Assembly: GCF_001653235.2 (NCBI RefSeq)
Contig: NW_019154056.1
Coordinates: 62,001-126,000 of the forward strand
Source: Pochonia chlamydosporia 170
Taxonomy: Eukaryota > Ascomycota > Sordariomycetes > Hypocreales > Clavicipitaceae
Length of the DNA stretch: 64,000 nt
Reading direction: 5' to 3'
Below are positions 20,451 to 31,544 of this stretch, one piece after another. The notes below the pieces were generated by a model. The model saw only the letters and a list, made by a program, of their open reading frames with translations, searched no databases and was not told the origin of the DNA. Position 1 is the first letter of the stretch. Each line of letters starts with the position of its first letter. The position numbers were made by a program, and so were the translations under genes.

Positions 20451-21773
20451 CTAATCCCAGTCCTTCGCAACCAGCCATTGATCCTCAACCTTCAATATAG
20501 TACTTTCGATGAGGTCGCAGTCTCTGTGGCCCCATTTCCTGCGGTAAACCTCGCGACCCGCCTCAGTTAGCAAATCAATTGCCTCAGCGATACCCCTGGA
20601 TGGGTAATAGAAAGGTTCGCCTTGACCACCAACCTGGCTGACTTGCCAGGTGTTGCGACCACGATCTCCAAGCTTGTAGCGCCGCATTTGCTCCGCTAAA
20701 GCTTTGAGCTTTTTGTAGTACGCGTATTCGTCGTTAAGGCTGCGCTTTTCATTCAGCTCATCTGCCCGTTTTCCTCCATCTGGCTTGGGATCCGGTGGGT
20801 TGGGGTCTCTGAACGCGGGTTCGACAGTGTGATTGCGGTAGAAAGCTTGGAAGTCGTCAAGAACAGTATTAACATCAATAATGATGCCGGCCTTGGCATC
20901 ATTCTGAGTCCAGTTGCGCATGCGAAGTCGCGAGTACATGTCGCAGTCGGTCAGGTAATAAGGGATAAAGGTATCCCAGCCGCCGACATCATCGTATGCC
21001 TCGCGATTGACGAGCGTTAGGTGGTCGTACGCAAAGAATTTTTCTGCCCATCGTTCATTGCTGTTCATGGCATGACGGAGTTCAGTCAGGCAAAGCTCAT
21101 AGACGGTTTTGTACCCTTCCTTGTTCGCTCCTGGGGTAACGCCTTCGAGACCGTCTTCGTATGACAGCACCAGAACGTCCATGTGGGACCAAAAGTAAAA
21201 TGGCCAATTGTGCTCATGGGACAAGTGGATATAAAAATTCTGAAGTTGCGCAAAGTTCATGAGCACAGGCGTTCGTATGATATTAACGCCCAGGTTCTTT
21301 AGCTGGGCGTAGTCGAGGTGGAAAGGATTTTGTAGCGAGAGCTTTCCTTGTTCGTTGGCGCGCTGCGCTCCTGTATTTTCGATAACGTGTATCTGCTCTG
21401 GAGGCCACCCTGCCGTGATATATGATACGACAGCCTGAAGTAGTATTGGCCAGGTACGCGTGAAGCCGATAAGGAGAGGCGGAGCGTAGTTGATGCCATA
21501 TTTCTTGTGGAGCTCCCTCTTTGGCGCATTCCACGTCGGAACAGGGGGCGGCGTGGACGCCGCGAGTGCTGGAAAAGGGTCCTTGATAGGTAGAGGTATC
21601 CAGGATGGCTTCGGCAGATATTTCGGTCCCGGTGCAGCCTTCGTCTCGGCTGCGTTTGGTGGAGAAACATATTGAAGTAGCTCCCCGCGTCCGACCTTGG
21701 TGTATGTGATAAGTAATAGCACAGTTAAGGATGCAACGATGCTTGCCACAAGGGCATGGCGGCGACCTGGCAT
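20451..21773 (-). CDS. Type II membrane glycosyltransferase-like protein (host gene)
   Basis: Probably 440 aa in one exon. The ATG at 21773 is chosen because it is followed at once by a signal-anchor (HALVASIVASLTVLLLITYT) and then a Pro-rich stem, the usual layout of Golgi type II glycosyltransferases. The longer in-frame start at 22073 adds about 108 residues with no clear feature. The lumenal part (PPLLIGFTRTWPILLQAVVS ... PEQIHVIENTG) reads like a GT-A nucleotide-sugar fold, with HMDVLVLS and LTDCDMYSRL as candidate metal/substrate-binding acids. NHT is a possible N-glycosylation site. The substrate is unknown. It is one of only two non-transposon genes here. Its neighbours are repeats, so there is no functional context. 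Confidence 0.65.
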   Translation of the reverse strand: MPGRRHALVASIVASLTVLLLITYTKVGRGELLQYVSPPNAAETKAAPGPKYLPKPSWIPLPIKDPFPALAASTPPPVPTWNAPKRELHKKYGINYAPPLLIGFTRTWPILLQAVVSYITAGWPPEQIHVIENTGAQRANEQGKLSLQNPFHLDYAQLKNLGVNIIRTPVLMNFAQLQNFYIHLSHEHNWPFYFWSHMDVLVLSYEDGLEGVTPGANKEGYKTVYELCLTELRHAMNSNERWAEKFFAYDHLTLVNREAYDDVGGWDTFIPYYLTDCDMYSRLRMRNWTQNDAKAGIIIDVNTVLDDFQAFYRNHTVEPAFRDPNPPDPKPDGGKRADELNEKRSLNDEYAYYKKLKALAEQMRRYKLGDRGRNTWQVSQVGGQGEPFYYPSRGIAEAIDLLTEAGREVYRRKWGHRDCDLIESTILKVEDQWLVAKDWD

Positions 21774-22073
21774 GGCGTTCTTGAGGACTGTGATCCGAAG
21801 GCGGCCGATTCCTCGGAATTGATAGCTACGCATCACCCCCTTCGAGTTCAGGTTCCAAGTGAACATGAACGATCCATGGAATGTTATGACATCGGAAGGT
21901 ATACGCAATAACCGTGGATCGTGATAGGCGCCGCAAGTTAGTGATACCAATCTTTTCGCTGAAGTCTCGAGACGGTCGCTGGCACAAAAGACAAGGACGT
22001 TGGAGTTGCACACTATTGTGTACAGTATATGGGAACCATGTGAAAACAAAAATAGGTTGTGGGAGCGAAGCAC

Positions 22074-22621
22074 GAATTCGATCGTGAATAGTCAAACCTC
22101 GACACAGCCACTCTCGTCAAGTGGACCCACACACCTGAAACCATGCGTGCGTGGACAACAGACACCACCATCCCTGTAGCCACCTGCTAAGGCTCTGCGA
22201 GTACCTTGGACCTCATAACCACAGTCTCCCTTTCCAAACTTTCCCTTCAAAACTGGCCACTCACAAGGACACTTTCACGTGCCTATGACCTCCGTCGCCA
22301 CCTACCTGGTGTATAAACACGCATTTAAAACTTCACAAGTGCTCAGGCTAGTTCCGAAAGGCATCAGCGGACCCCGTAAGGGACCGGTGTCCCGTTGGCG
22401 TATGGCAATTGCAGTGCTACCAGTAACCGAGGGCAAATGCCTGCAACTACAGGGGCTACCCGTAGCATGGCGAGTGCCAGTAATAATAGAATGCAATTCT
22501 GGGGGTTGCCAGTAACGAGGCTTCGATGGGACTATCATCGCGAAAAGATGGAGGCTGGGCTACGAAGCGACTTTCTGCGTTGTCAGCTCTGGCATCATCG
22601 ACGGCGGCCAATACGGATACG
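22074..22621. other. Intergenic, no gene seen
   Basis: Probable 5' flank of the minus-strand glycosyltransferase. Loose direct repeats of the type GTGCCAGTAA/CTACCAGTAAC lie at 22420-22520. Nothing else recognised. Confidence 0.4.
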
Positions 22622-22886
22622 GATTTTTATTTCGCCCGGAGGGAGATCCCTAGAGGGCTTGGTCGGGAAGCTATTTACGGTTCGATAAAGTTGGTACATA
22701 ACACCTCAAGCCCCACGCTTTCTCTTACACTGATTGGTTCCGCCTCGTCGTTATCCTGTTCCTTGACAGGCCTGCTTGAAGGCCAATTCCTCAAGTGTTC
22801 AGCGTCCTATCCTCAGCAGCTGAAGCACGGTCCGCCAATGTCGAGGCTGTTTATTGTTAGTATGGTTGCATGTAGGTTCCCTAGTC

Positions 22887-23714
22887 CTATGGCCGCTGCT
22901 CTCGAGCGAGTCTTCCCGTTGCCATTGCGAATTTGATCACTGCCTTCACTGCTCGTGTGGCCGGCTTCCACTTGTCATCATCAGACGGTGCTTTCCCTCC
23001 CAAGAAATATGAGAGATTCCCTATCTTCCCCGATGAGCAATCGAGGAAGATCTCCCGTTGCGCTGTCCACCTTCTGCATCGAAACAGAAAGTGTTCCATT
23101 GTTTCAGGTGCTTTGCCACATTCGCATAAGTCTGATTCCACCACCCCGATTCTATGGAGGAAGCCATTCAGTCTTGCCATGCCGGTACGTAATTGCACCA
23201 GAATGTCCGATTCTCTTCTCTCCAGCTGGTCGTACAATGCTCGTGTGTGCCTACCCGGAAGTGCAGCATCAACTCGTTTCGAGTACTTACCCACTCCCTC
23301 CGGGAGCTCTCCTAGTTGCTGTTGGGCCAGCTTTGGCCAGTCGTAGCTTTGTCGACTAGCTTGGTATGGTCGTTCATCTGGTGTCTCACCACACATTGCC
23401 GCTCTCTTCGCTGCTGCCTTGGCGAGCGCTTTTAGTGTAAAATCTTCGTTCTCCGCCGGCACCCACATGAGTGAAACAGAGCAGCCTCTCCTTTGAAGAT
23501 ACTGGGTACGTTCGTATATCTGGCGTATAGTGCACTGGCCGGATTGTTGCCGTGGTCGTCGGATAACTTGTAGTGCCGATCGGTTGCTTGTCATTAAAAT
23601 CAGATCCCGACGATGGAGCCCTGCAGGCATGCATTTAAGCACCATCGCAATAGCTGCCAGTTCCGCCGTGTACGGATTCTGCTCATCCCGTGTTCCAACG
23701 GTGACGGAGTAGCT
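22887..23714 (-). pseudogene. LINE RNase H and C-terminal domain
   Basis: From the gap edge the frame reads SYSVTVGTRDEQNPYTAELAAIAMVL, the RNase H region with its catalytic Glu, then RSALQVIRRPRQQSGQ. It ends with the LINE C-terminal motif [21 protein letters not shown] and ATGRLAREQRP. It is continuous with the RT frame if the gap is bridged. Confidence 0.8.
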
Positions 23715-23814
23715 NNNNNNNNNNNNNNNNNNNNNNNNNNNNNNNNNNNNNNNNNNNNNNNNNNNNNNNNNNNNNNNNNNNNNNNNNNNNNNNNNNNNNN
23801 NNNNNNNNNNNNNN
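23715..23814. other. Assembly gap (100 N)
   Basis: Exactly 100 N between the RT and RNase H parts of the LINE. Confidence 0.99.
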
Positions 23815-25295
23815 AAAGAGTTGTCTAGCCGTTCGAGGTGAAAGCATCTTCAATCTTCTCAGACCCATGGCAGCCGTGAGGCCTTTGGCAGCTGCTCTAG
23901 TCATGTGTTCTTTGTACCGCAGGTTTGCGTCCATTATTACCCCCAAGATCTTTACACTATTTTGTGGGTTTACTTCCTTTCCTTTGATCAGATATGGTTC
24001 GTCACTGGACCGAGCAGCAGTCCTTGTGAAATGAATTACTGCCGTCTTGTCTGCTTCAAATGTTGCGCCGCTGCATGCCTCCCATTTGAGGGCATCACCA
24101 ATGACTGATTGAATGCCAACCCGGTTATCCTCTGCCGTTGGCCCGGTCACCCAAGCCGTATAATCGTCCACAAAGGCGATCGAGCCACCATTAGCGTTGA
24201 TTTTTCTTTGCACCAAGTCTGCGTTGAAGAACAGGAACAAGATCGGCGAAAGTGGTGATCCCTGAGGCAGACCGGACTGAGACAACTCTCTTCGTTCCGA
24301 CGTGTGCCCATTTACTACCACGCAAGCTGTCCTGCCGGAACAGAAGGCGTCCGTCCATCTGACCAGACCGACTGGTATGCCTCTTGCCAACATCCTTTGC
24401 AGCAGCCGTTCTTTGCACACTCCGTTGTAAGCGCCTTTCACGTCAAAGCTTATGAGGCTGAGCACCTTGCCAGCCCTCCATGCCTTGTATATCTGTTCCT
24501 GCAGAAGCAAGAGCGCTTGCTCGGCTGACCGTCTTTTCCTCGCTCCGAAATGGTTCGCGGGCAAGAGTCCACAGGTCTCGACTGCGTAGGAGATCCGTTC
24601 TGCGATAACTGCTTCCATTATTTTGCCTAGTGTTGACAGGAGAGATATTGGTCGCCAGGCTTTCGCTACCGTGTAGTCTCCATTGTCTGACTTCTTGAGC
24701 GGGATGATCTTGGCACTCCTCCACTGATGCGGTACCACGCCGTCTCGGAGTGAACGGTCAAAAAGAGTCCAGACTCGATACTTCACCACCGGCCATAGGC
24801 GTTTCCACACCATGGCCGGCAAACCATCCTCTCCTGGAGCCTTCCAAGGTTTTGCCGCCATTATCTTTTCCTCGATTTCATCCAGCGTGAGGTCCGGCAT
24901 TGACAGGGCGTCGCGTTGCGGTCGTCGATCTTCTGCATCAATCCGTGCTGGCAGTGGCGGGAAAAAGGTTTCAAGCAGCTCCTGGGCCTGTTCTGTATTT
25001 TCTTTAGCTATCGATCCGTCTTCCTTCCTCAACGGTGGCACCTTGTCCTCCATGGTGTCCTTGCCTGCTTGGAGGTACCTGGCCGCCTTCCAAATATTGG
25101 CATCTTCTGCCAGGAATCCCTCCCAGTGAGCTTTCTTCTGTTTCCGAATCCCATCGTGGTATTCTTTGGATGCGTCTTTAGCTCGAACTTCCAGGTCGGG
25201 ACTTGCCCTACCTGTTCGCCGTTGTGTTCTTGCTTGGTTTCGCCAGAACGTGTAAATCTGACGAAGGCGTGTTAAGTCCTTTGTCCACCAGCGTT
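23815..25295 (-). pseudogene. LINE reverse transcriptase domain
   Basis: RT motifs in order: KPWKAPGEDGLPA, WRSAKIIPLKKSD, WRPISLLSTLGKIMEAVIAERI, SFDVKGAYNGV with the first catalytic Asp, SGLPQGSPLSPILF, and AFVDDYTAWV with the catalytic DD. The thumb region follows (VNPQNSVKILGVIMDANLRY). The catalytic residues are all present. The upstream part reads through to the solo LTR at 25296 (WWTKDLTRLRQIYTFWRNQA). It is lost as a gene through the LTR, the gap and the ORF2 frameshift. Confidence 0.9.
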
Positions 25296-25486
25296 AGTTG
25301 AATCCCATGATCACGTATATCTGCCTGTAGGCAGGAGCGCCACTGGGAGACTGCCTGCCAGGCAGGCAGTCAGTAGCGCCGTATGGCATTAGGCAGATGG
25401 AGGGGATATCACAACTATAAGTAGTTGTGTTCCCCTCATAGATAGAGAATAGAAACACACTTGTTCTTAGCTCAGAGCTTCCAACT
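25296..25486 (+). repeat. Solo LTR, family L4, TSD GCGTT
   Basis: AGTTGAATCC...TTCCAACT, 191 bp, flanked by GCGTT on both sides (25291-25295, 25487-25491). It interrupts the LINE between EN and RT. It matches the 5' LTR at 10564-10754 almost exactly. Confidence 0.92.
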
Positions 25487-25491
25487 GCGTT

Positions 25492-26400
25492 TTGCATAAG
25501 GTGGTGGTTGCACTCGAGGTGTTAATTCGTGGGTTGCCTCTAGCATAACTTCCATCAACTGGTCGGTCTGCGTCTGCACGTCGACCGTCCAGGGTAGTGG
25601 TCGAAGATTGTCCTCCACCCTGGCCGATATCATTGTCCACGGAGCATTCTTCAATAAGAGTCTATGCGTCACTGTCCTCTCGGGCATCGCTATGTCGAAC
25701 GCAGTCCGAATTGCTCTGTGGTCGGATCCGTGCTCGGTTGGGTGGATGCCACACTCCACCATCTCCTCCGCCAGCTCTGACGTCGCAAGAACTAGATCGA
25801 TAGTGGTTTCTGCATCACGGCCCTGCCACGTCTTTGTGCCCCTTGGCAGTAGACTACAGAGGCCATGCTCGTTCATCAGATCAATAATAGGCTCCGCCTC
25901 ACCCTGTCTTTTGGCTGACACGTCATCTCCTCCCCACAGAAGATCATGACGATTGAAGTCTCCCGCTAACACCACATCCGTACGTCGACCTGTCCCGTTT
26001 CGAAATTGCTGAATCAAGCCATGCAATTGTCCCGTTGCCGATTTCAGGGCTCGCTCATCTCTCCCCTCCACGTACACCGATACCACCAAGACTTCTCGCC
26101 CCTCCAATCGCAGCACCGCCGCTGTAAGATCGGCCGACGGTACAGGCATCTGATCCACCTCGATATCTCTTCGTACCCAAAGCATGCTCCGAATTGGCCA
26201 CTTCGTATCCTCCGTGTGTGTAGGTATTATCCTTGTCCAGTTGCTATGCCCCAATGGGACTGTAAAAAACTTTACCGTCTATTGTCCTTGCGTACGGTTC
26301 TGATACCGCAAGCACTGCGTACTCCTTTAGGTCTGGGTCGTTCATCAAGCTAAGCTGTACGGGTTCTTGCTTTCTCACATTGAGCTTAGCATACGAAGGG
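25492..26400 (-). pseudogene. LINE ORF2 N-terminus: APE-type endonuclease
   Basis: The frame YAVLAVSEPYARTIDGKVFYSPIG begins the endonuclease near 26340. It shifts by one base in a G-run at about 26252 and continues as HSNWTRIIPTHTEDTKW. Catalytic motifs AGDFNRHDLLWGG and GSDHRAIRT are present. The frame ends at the solo LTR and resumes beyond it. The endonuclease nicks target DNA for target-primed reverse transcription. Confidence 0.85.
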
Positions 26401-26402
26401 CC

Positions 26403-27404
26403 CTATTCATTGCTTCGCGTGTTCCTCACACGGCAATTCCAGCTGAACGATTCGTGTGGTCCGCCACACAGAACGCACTTTGGTTCCACCGCATGGCACT
26501 CTTTATGGTGATGACCGGGTCTCGCGCACCTTCCGCAGACCTCAGGTTTCTTGCATGTGAACCTCTTGTGGCCAATCTCCTGGCACTTGTAGCATTGCAC
26601 CGGTCCTATCCTTGGTTCAAAGACGTTGGTCTTGGCCGACTCCCCGGCTAGGTCGAAGTAGTGGTTATCAAGCAGCCTCCTCGCATCGCCCCCTTTGGTC
26701 ACGTACACTACCATTGACCCGTACGCTTTACCAGCTTCTCTCTTGCTTAGCCATGATATCTTTGCTATGTTCACGTTGTTCTCGGCACCAAGCGCTTCGG
26801 CAGCGCCTGGTAGGATGTTACCCTCTTCGTCCACGACCGCAGTTCGGTTGGCGTTGTCGACTTTAACCGGGTAGAGTTGATCTCGCAAGACACGAGCTCC
26901 TGGCACGACGGTTTTCTCTGCAACCTCCTTAACCAGTTGCAGCTCGGCTTCATTTCGACAGATGACCTTGATGCGGTCCTGGTTCCTCGCGTCTTTAACC
27001 GCTGCAGCACATCTCCACGTCTCGTAACCCTCCTTCGCCCTCACTTCGCCCTCAATCGTCTGCCTAATCGTACCAACTTGGGCCTTATGCTTGTCCTGTT
27101 CCGTAACTCTAGAAACGTCTATTGTGCAGTGCAGAGTGTCCGTGAATGATGAGGGTGTTGTTTGCATTGATGACAGAGACCGTATATTTGTTGGTTGGCT
27201 CAGTGGCGGTGTTCGCGCGATCTCTGCGTACGTTGCTTGCGGGCTGCTTTGCGCCGAGGTCGCAGCAGTTTTCATAGTCTCTAACTGCTCTCGAACTTGC
27301 TTTAGTTCTTCTCTGGTGTTATGGAGTTCATTTCGCGATTCCTTGGTCTCGCGGCTATAGTCTTCCTTCAGTTCTCTCACTTGTGCCTGGAGCTCCCGAA
27401 TCAA
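26403..27404 (-). pseudogene. LINE ORF1, gag-like RNA-binding protein
   Basis: About 333 residues. An N-terminal coiled coil (MIRELQAQVRELKEDYSRE...LKQVREQLETM) is followed by a central domain and three CCHC knuckles near the C-terminus: CYKCQEIGHKRFTC, CGRCARPGHHHKEC and CVLCGGPHESFSWNC. This is the layout of Tad1-clade ORF1. The start lies at the 5' junction with repeat D1a and the true start is probably lost, so it is given as a fragment. Confidence 0.8.
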
Positions 27405-28318
27405 GTCTTCCTGTTAGAAGATACAAGCGACAAGGAATACAATCATCAGTTTTCGGCTTCAGTAATCGACCACAACCCCCCCCCTAGTGAGTTAAGTGGG
27501 GCATCGTGAATCTAACACCCGGCCACAACCCAAGATGCACGCCACTGACGCCACCCAGTCTGCATCCCTCCATGAGGGATCACAACCAGCAGCCCAGAAG
27601 GATCTACAAATGCTTGGATTTTATACGCACGTGGTGAAAATCTTAACGCCACCTGAGGCACAGCACACGTCCTATCCCTATCTGCAATCCCCACTTCCTC
27701 CCACACTACTGCTGCACGCCCAACGAGTTCTCGTAATAAAGTGGGTCCTGCCACGAGTAAATACCTTGATGGCCTCCATAAGTCCATTGTGGAGATGCAC
27801 TTGATTTCAGCTTTCTCCTGGCAGACCCATGCACATCAAGTTTAAGCCTAAAGCCTGTTGGAGGCCTTGAGATACGATGGCACAGCCACTATTCTTCCCA
27901 CCCAACAAGAGGGAAGAGTGAGGCAACGGGCGATCCATGAGGCGGTGCATGGGAAACGACACACACGGCCAGAAGTCAAGACTGATCGTCTCAACATGCG
28001 GAGTTAATACCCACGAGCCTAATAAGTAGGTGGTCTGGTTTACGAGAGCCCAATGTATGATGGCCACAGTTCTCTACGGCGCTTTTAAATATATGGCAGC
28101 AAGACTGTGGCACGCTTGAAGTCATCCTTTGCAGTTCGAATCTAACAGAAGCATTTTCTAGTGTTAGCACTTCCGTGTTGACATTCTGTACTCCACCAAA
28201 ACAAGAGAATCTAAAACTGGATCACCGCTATATACTGACTATTTGTGTCTGGTAACTAGCAGCTGCACCGGATTAATTTTGTTGTCAGTGAACAGATTAT
28301 CGCCATACCTCCGGCTAG

Positions 28319-29229
28319 TTGCAGATGTCAACACGAACGAACAACTCCGTAACCCAGAGCGAAAGGGAATGCTCAGCAAAACTCAAACGCAAGTCCTGCC
28401 TCGATACCCAACAGGTTCATTATAAGTCGACCCGGCAGAAAACCCCTGTGGGATATAATCGGCATGGTCATGACGAGTTGAATCCTGCACAAATTGTATG
28501 TGGGGGTTATCTCCCAGGGTGGTTTTCCATACAGTATTGCAAGGGTTTTTCAATACAAGGTACATACTATCCATACCGGAGAGTATCGACAATACCCTTT
28601 CATACCCTCGCCTTCATCCTTACAGGGTATGTGACACATATAGCGCCTCAATCTGTAGCGAGATTAGTGGCTGGCATACGTATCGTTTTAATGGTCAAAC
28701 CCCTGAGCGATTTCATCAAAGAGTATTGCAATACTTTTCCATTCTGGACAGGATGTACCATGTATTGAAAAACCCTTGCAATACTGTATGGAAAACCACC
28801 CTGTTATCTCCAGCACGGCGGTCAATGGGGCTGTGGCCAGGAATTCATCAGCCTTGAATCATTTAATCGCCATTTACGCTCCCAAGCTGGGAGCCACTGT
28901 ATTAAACCGCTATGGGACGAAGAGCGCATGGAAGGGCCGCATGAGTTTCAGGAGCTCCTAGCGTCATATAGCAGTGAGGAAATGTTAGCGGCGGCTCCAG
29001 CAGGAAACGCCAGGGCTTTTGACGAAACGCAACTTATTGGAGTATCTGCACCTGCGACTACGCATCTACCTGGTGTATCCGAACTCGTGAACGGTGAAGC
29101 TTCAGAGCAATTGGAGGTGAATTGTGACGTCCATCGGGATGACTATTGGCAGATTGCTACACCTGGTCCAGCATACGTACTGTGGTGGTATGCCTATACT
29201 GCGGCGATGTCCAGCCGTTTTGGACAGTA
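28319..29229 (+). pseudogene. C2H2-like zinc-finger gene remnant (in D1a), split by a MITE
   Basis: The frame starting MSTRTNNSVTQ reaches HDELNPAQIVC, is cut by the MITE at 28515, and resumes with GGQWGCGQEF. It then reads SLESFNRHLRSQAGSHCIKPLWDEERMEG. The pattern W-G-C-x(2)-E-F...RH.RS..G..CIKPL.DEE resembles the last finger region of fungal C2H2 regulators. A further frame (28928-29229, ending SRFGQ) follows after a frameshift. Clearly a fragment; the family call is from memory of that motif. Confidence 0.4.
28515..28803. mobile_element. hAT-type MITE, 289 bp, TSD TTATCTCC
   Basis: Starts CAGGGTGGTTTTCCATACAG and ends with the inverse. TIRs run about 50 bp with one or two mismatches. It is flanked by TTATCTCC on both sides (28507-28514 and 28804-28811). 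The D1b copy at about 57580 lacks it, showing the empty site. No coding capacity. Confidence 0.92.
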
Positions 29230-29363
29230 GAGTCCCCCGTCGGATAAGTATGCCACTTTTTATAGAACAGGCAAACTCGGTGTAATGCAATTGCTAGCTG
29301 TCATAATGTCGATCTACAAGATGCTTACCTGGTGATGGGTATCCAACCAGGACAAGAGCGTCT

Positions 29364-29617
29364 TGTCGGATAAAACTGTGCCTCTGTTAATTGAACAAGC
29401 AGACTTGGAGTAATTGCTAGATGTCATAAATTCATAGATATCGGGAGATGAGAGGCTTGCCAACCACTTGGAATTTTATCAGAAGGCTGGTAGTTATGCT
29501 TCTGAACTTAGATGAATGACGTGAATCCCTCTGGCAAGAGAGGACAACGAACAAGAATACAATGTCATTACTGATACTTCAATGAACTGTAGCTAACAAT
29601 GATCTCATAACGTGACA
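29364..29617 (+). repeat. LTR-like repeat, family L1 (TGTCGG...GTGACA)
   Basis: Starts TGTCGGATAAAACTG and ends CTCATAACGTGACA, about 254 bp. Other copies are at 46045-46296, 52814-53085 (with 5-bp TSD) and 62378-62629. No TSD here. Confidence 0.7.
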
Positions 29618-30253
29618 ACAATAGCTATGCTAAGTGTCGATCACCTTGGACCCGTTGTGATGGCAATGCAATTCGAAATCATCACAGGTTAAAGTTGAAG
29701 AAGAACACCAATGTGGAAAAGGTCCAGCCTGATGGAGAGCTGAAGATAAGAAGTCAACTCACATAAAACTGTCAAGAGTAAACCAAAGTGCGAACTTCCA
29801 TGCAGAGTCTGTGAATAACCGTGCTATATATAACATGACCATAGTGCTTCGAATTATGCTATTACCATATGTACCAGGTCTAAAATGTCAAGTTCTATCC
29901 AGTCTAGGTTCCTGGATGTCTCATGTGAATATAAAGGCCTGCAGTAGGGAAATACCTAGCGGTAGCAGAACTCAATATCTAACCCGGGGGTTGGAAAATG
30001 TACGGTGAAGAAAACCAACGTTGCAAGCCCCAGCAGTTTGCAGCCATAACCGGATGAGTCTCCGTGACATTGCTGTCGTTGCGGCAACTACGTAGGCACT
30101 CCACTGTAACTTGCTGGAAAGGTCGTCTCATGAAGGATGCATCCTGGAAACCCTGAAGTTTCGTAATGTTGCAGGCAGAGACCATTGCAACAACGCAAAC
30201 AGTGAAATCCTGGCTATCAGCGGGGTTGCTGGAGGATTACCGCGGGTTGTTGA
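29618..30253. other. No gene seen
   Basis: No open frame of note and no repeat recognised within the window. Confidence 0.4.
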
Positions 30254-30829
30254 CAGTGTTCCTAATAGGCGGTCCGTCCAGTCCAGAGATCGCAAACTGG
30301 ACCGCCTACCAATGCAGCAGCCTTGGACTGGACCGCCTACCAGTCCAAAAGACGTGGACTGGACCGCCTGTCTTATACGGTCCAAACAGACCCATTGACA
30401 TCTACTGCACACTAAGGTCACAATTTAGCCGGATATGGCACGCTAAAAAGTAGTTGGCTGCTTTATTATACTCCAGTTACTTATTATGCCGTTCTCGTCT
30501 TATTACTGAAGACAATGTGCGCAATGGTCATAATGATAGGAGCAAACACGCGCGTCCAGTCACGTAGGTAGACGTTGCGACAAGACGTGGAATTGCCCAC
30601 CTATCAAGGCTCGTGTCCCGCATCAGCCTTGCTTTTTCTGATTGACGAGGTGGCCCACCATCAACCACAAGCCCTCAGCTCTATTCAGTTATGCAGTCCA
30701 TATAGGCGGTCCAGGCGGTCCAGGGTCCTCAAACTGGACCGCCTGGTCCACCAAAAACGCTGGACTGGACTGCTTAAAACAGGCGGTCCAGGCGGTCCAG
30801 CCCATTTGGACCGCCTATTCGGAACACTG
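30254..30829. mobile_element. Candidate non-autonomous element with GGCGGTCCA motif arrays
   Basis: Termini CAGTGTTCCTAATAGGCGGTCC and the inverse of CAGTGTTCCGAATAGGCGGTCC face each other. Inside, the 9-mer GGCGGTCCA or its complement recurs many times near both ends (30265-30370 and 30703-30820). There is no matching TSD and no coding capacity, so it could also be two adjacent small elements. Confidence 0.5.
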
Positions 30830-30875
30830 GTGGGGGGTTTCAACTGGGATGTTTTGCGCGATAACTCAATGAGTC

Positions 30876-31159
30876 CAGTGATGGATAGAAACGTATTGAA
30901 ACTGAAACCGAGCTTAGTATCAGTTTCAGTCACTGAAACTGACGTCTGTTTCGGTTTCGTTTCATATGTTTCATATGTTTCAATACAGTTTGCACGTATT
31001 CCTATCCTAACGGACAAGCAGCGTATGAGTACCGCTGTTAACTGGATAAAATGGCCAATCATCTAGTCACTCTGTTCCAAACTAACCTCAGCTTCACTAG
31101 CCTCTTCTCTGTGGCTGTCTTCTTGCAGCACTCCAAGGGCGTCATCCGCGTGTTGAGAG
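30876..31159 (-). mobile_element. hAT family X, 3' terminal fragment
   Basis: The terminus CAGTGATGGATAGAAACG, with GAAACTGAAAC-type repeats behind it, recurs at 49347-49420 and, diverged, at 36425. On minus, a frame ending ...LGVLQEDSHREEASEAEVSLEQSD stops at about 31065 and looks like a protein C-terminus. Truncated at 31160 by the next element. Confidence 0.45.
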
Positions 31160-31544
31160 CAGTGAAGTAAATAGTGCAAAATACCGTATACGATATTTTT
31201 TCGACCTCACACTGCACTGTATTGTTTAGGAATTTGCTGCACTGCACGGTATACGGTATTGCACTGTATTTGAGCAATATCGTATTGCAATATCGTATTG
31301 CACGGCGTGCAAAGAGCCGCATGGCCCAGGCATGAAGCTAACCAAATTGAGTAAGGGTTGAGGTTCTACAATGTCTCACCAACCGTAAATTATGAAGCTA
31401 TTCGCGGCCAACATGTAATAGTTTGCTTTTTCCGAGAGACGAGAGCGCTTCGATGTACGCTTCTTCTTCTTGAATTGAGAGGGCGACAACGGCGAAGTAT
31501 ACGTTTCTCCCATGTCAGAATCTCCGTTGTCGCTGGCAGCTGAT

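Larger units (their letters stand above)
22622..27412 (-). mobile_element. Tad1-like LINE, near full length
   Basis: Contains in order (minus strand) ORF1 with three zinc knuckles, an APE endonuclease, reverse transcriptase, RNase H and a C-terminal Cys/His motif. The 3' end near 22622 has an A-rich tail with an ATCCGT-type repeat, unlike the TTACA tail of the two short LINEs. It carries a solo LTR (25296-25486), a 100-N gap (23715-23814) and at least one frameshift, so it is dead. The 5' end meets repeat D1a at about 27412. Confidence 0.85.
27417..29340. repeat. Repeat D1, copy a
   Basis: Collinear and highly similar to 56493-58140, from GAAGATACAAGCG onward. It differs mainly by a 289-bp MITE present only here. 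It contains a pogo-like terminal fragment around 27720-27760 (CACTTTATTACGAGAACTCG on the reverse) and a decayed zinc-finger gene. Divergence grows after about 29240. Confidence 0.85.

Noticed and set aside
20829..21675. Frames overlapping the glycosyltransferase-like gene
   Set aside because: Shadows of the 440-aa coding frame, with no family motif.
28085..28150. Possible tRNA because of a GTTCGAATC T-loop-like string
   Set aside because: No acceptor stem, D-arm or anticodon arm can be formed around it.
30254..30829. CRISPR-like array from GGCGGTCCA repeats
   Set aside because: Repeats are 9 bp, in both orientations, with irregular spacing, in a eukaryotic genome; better explained as a transposon terminus.
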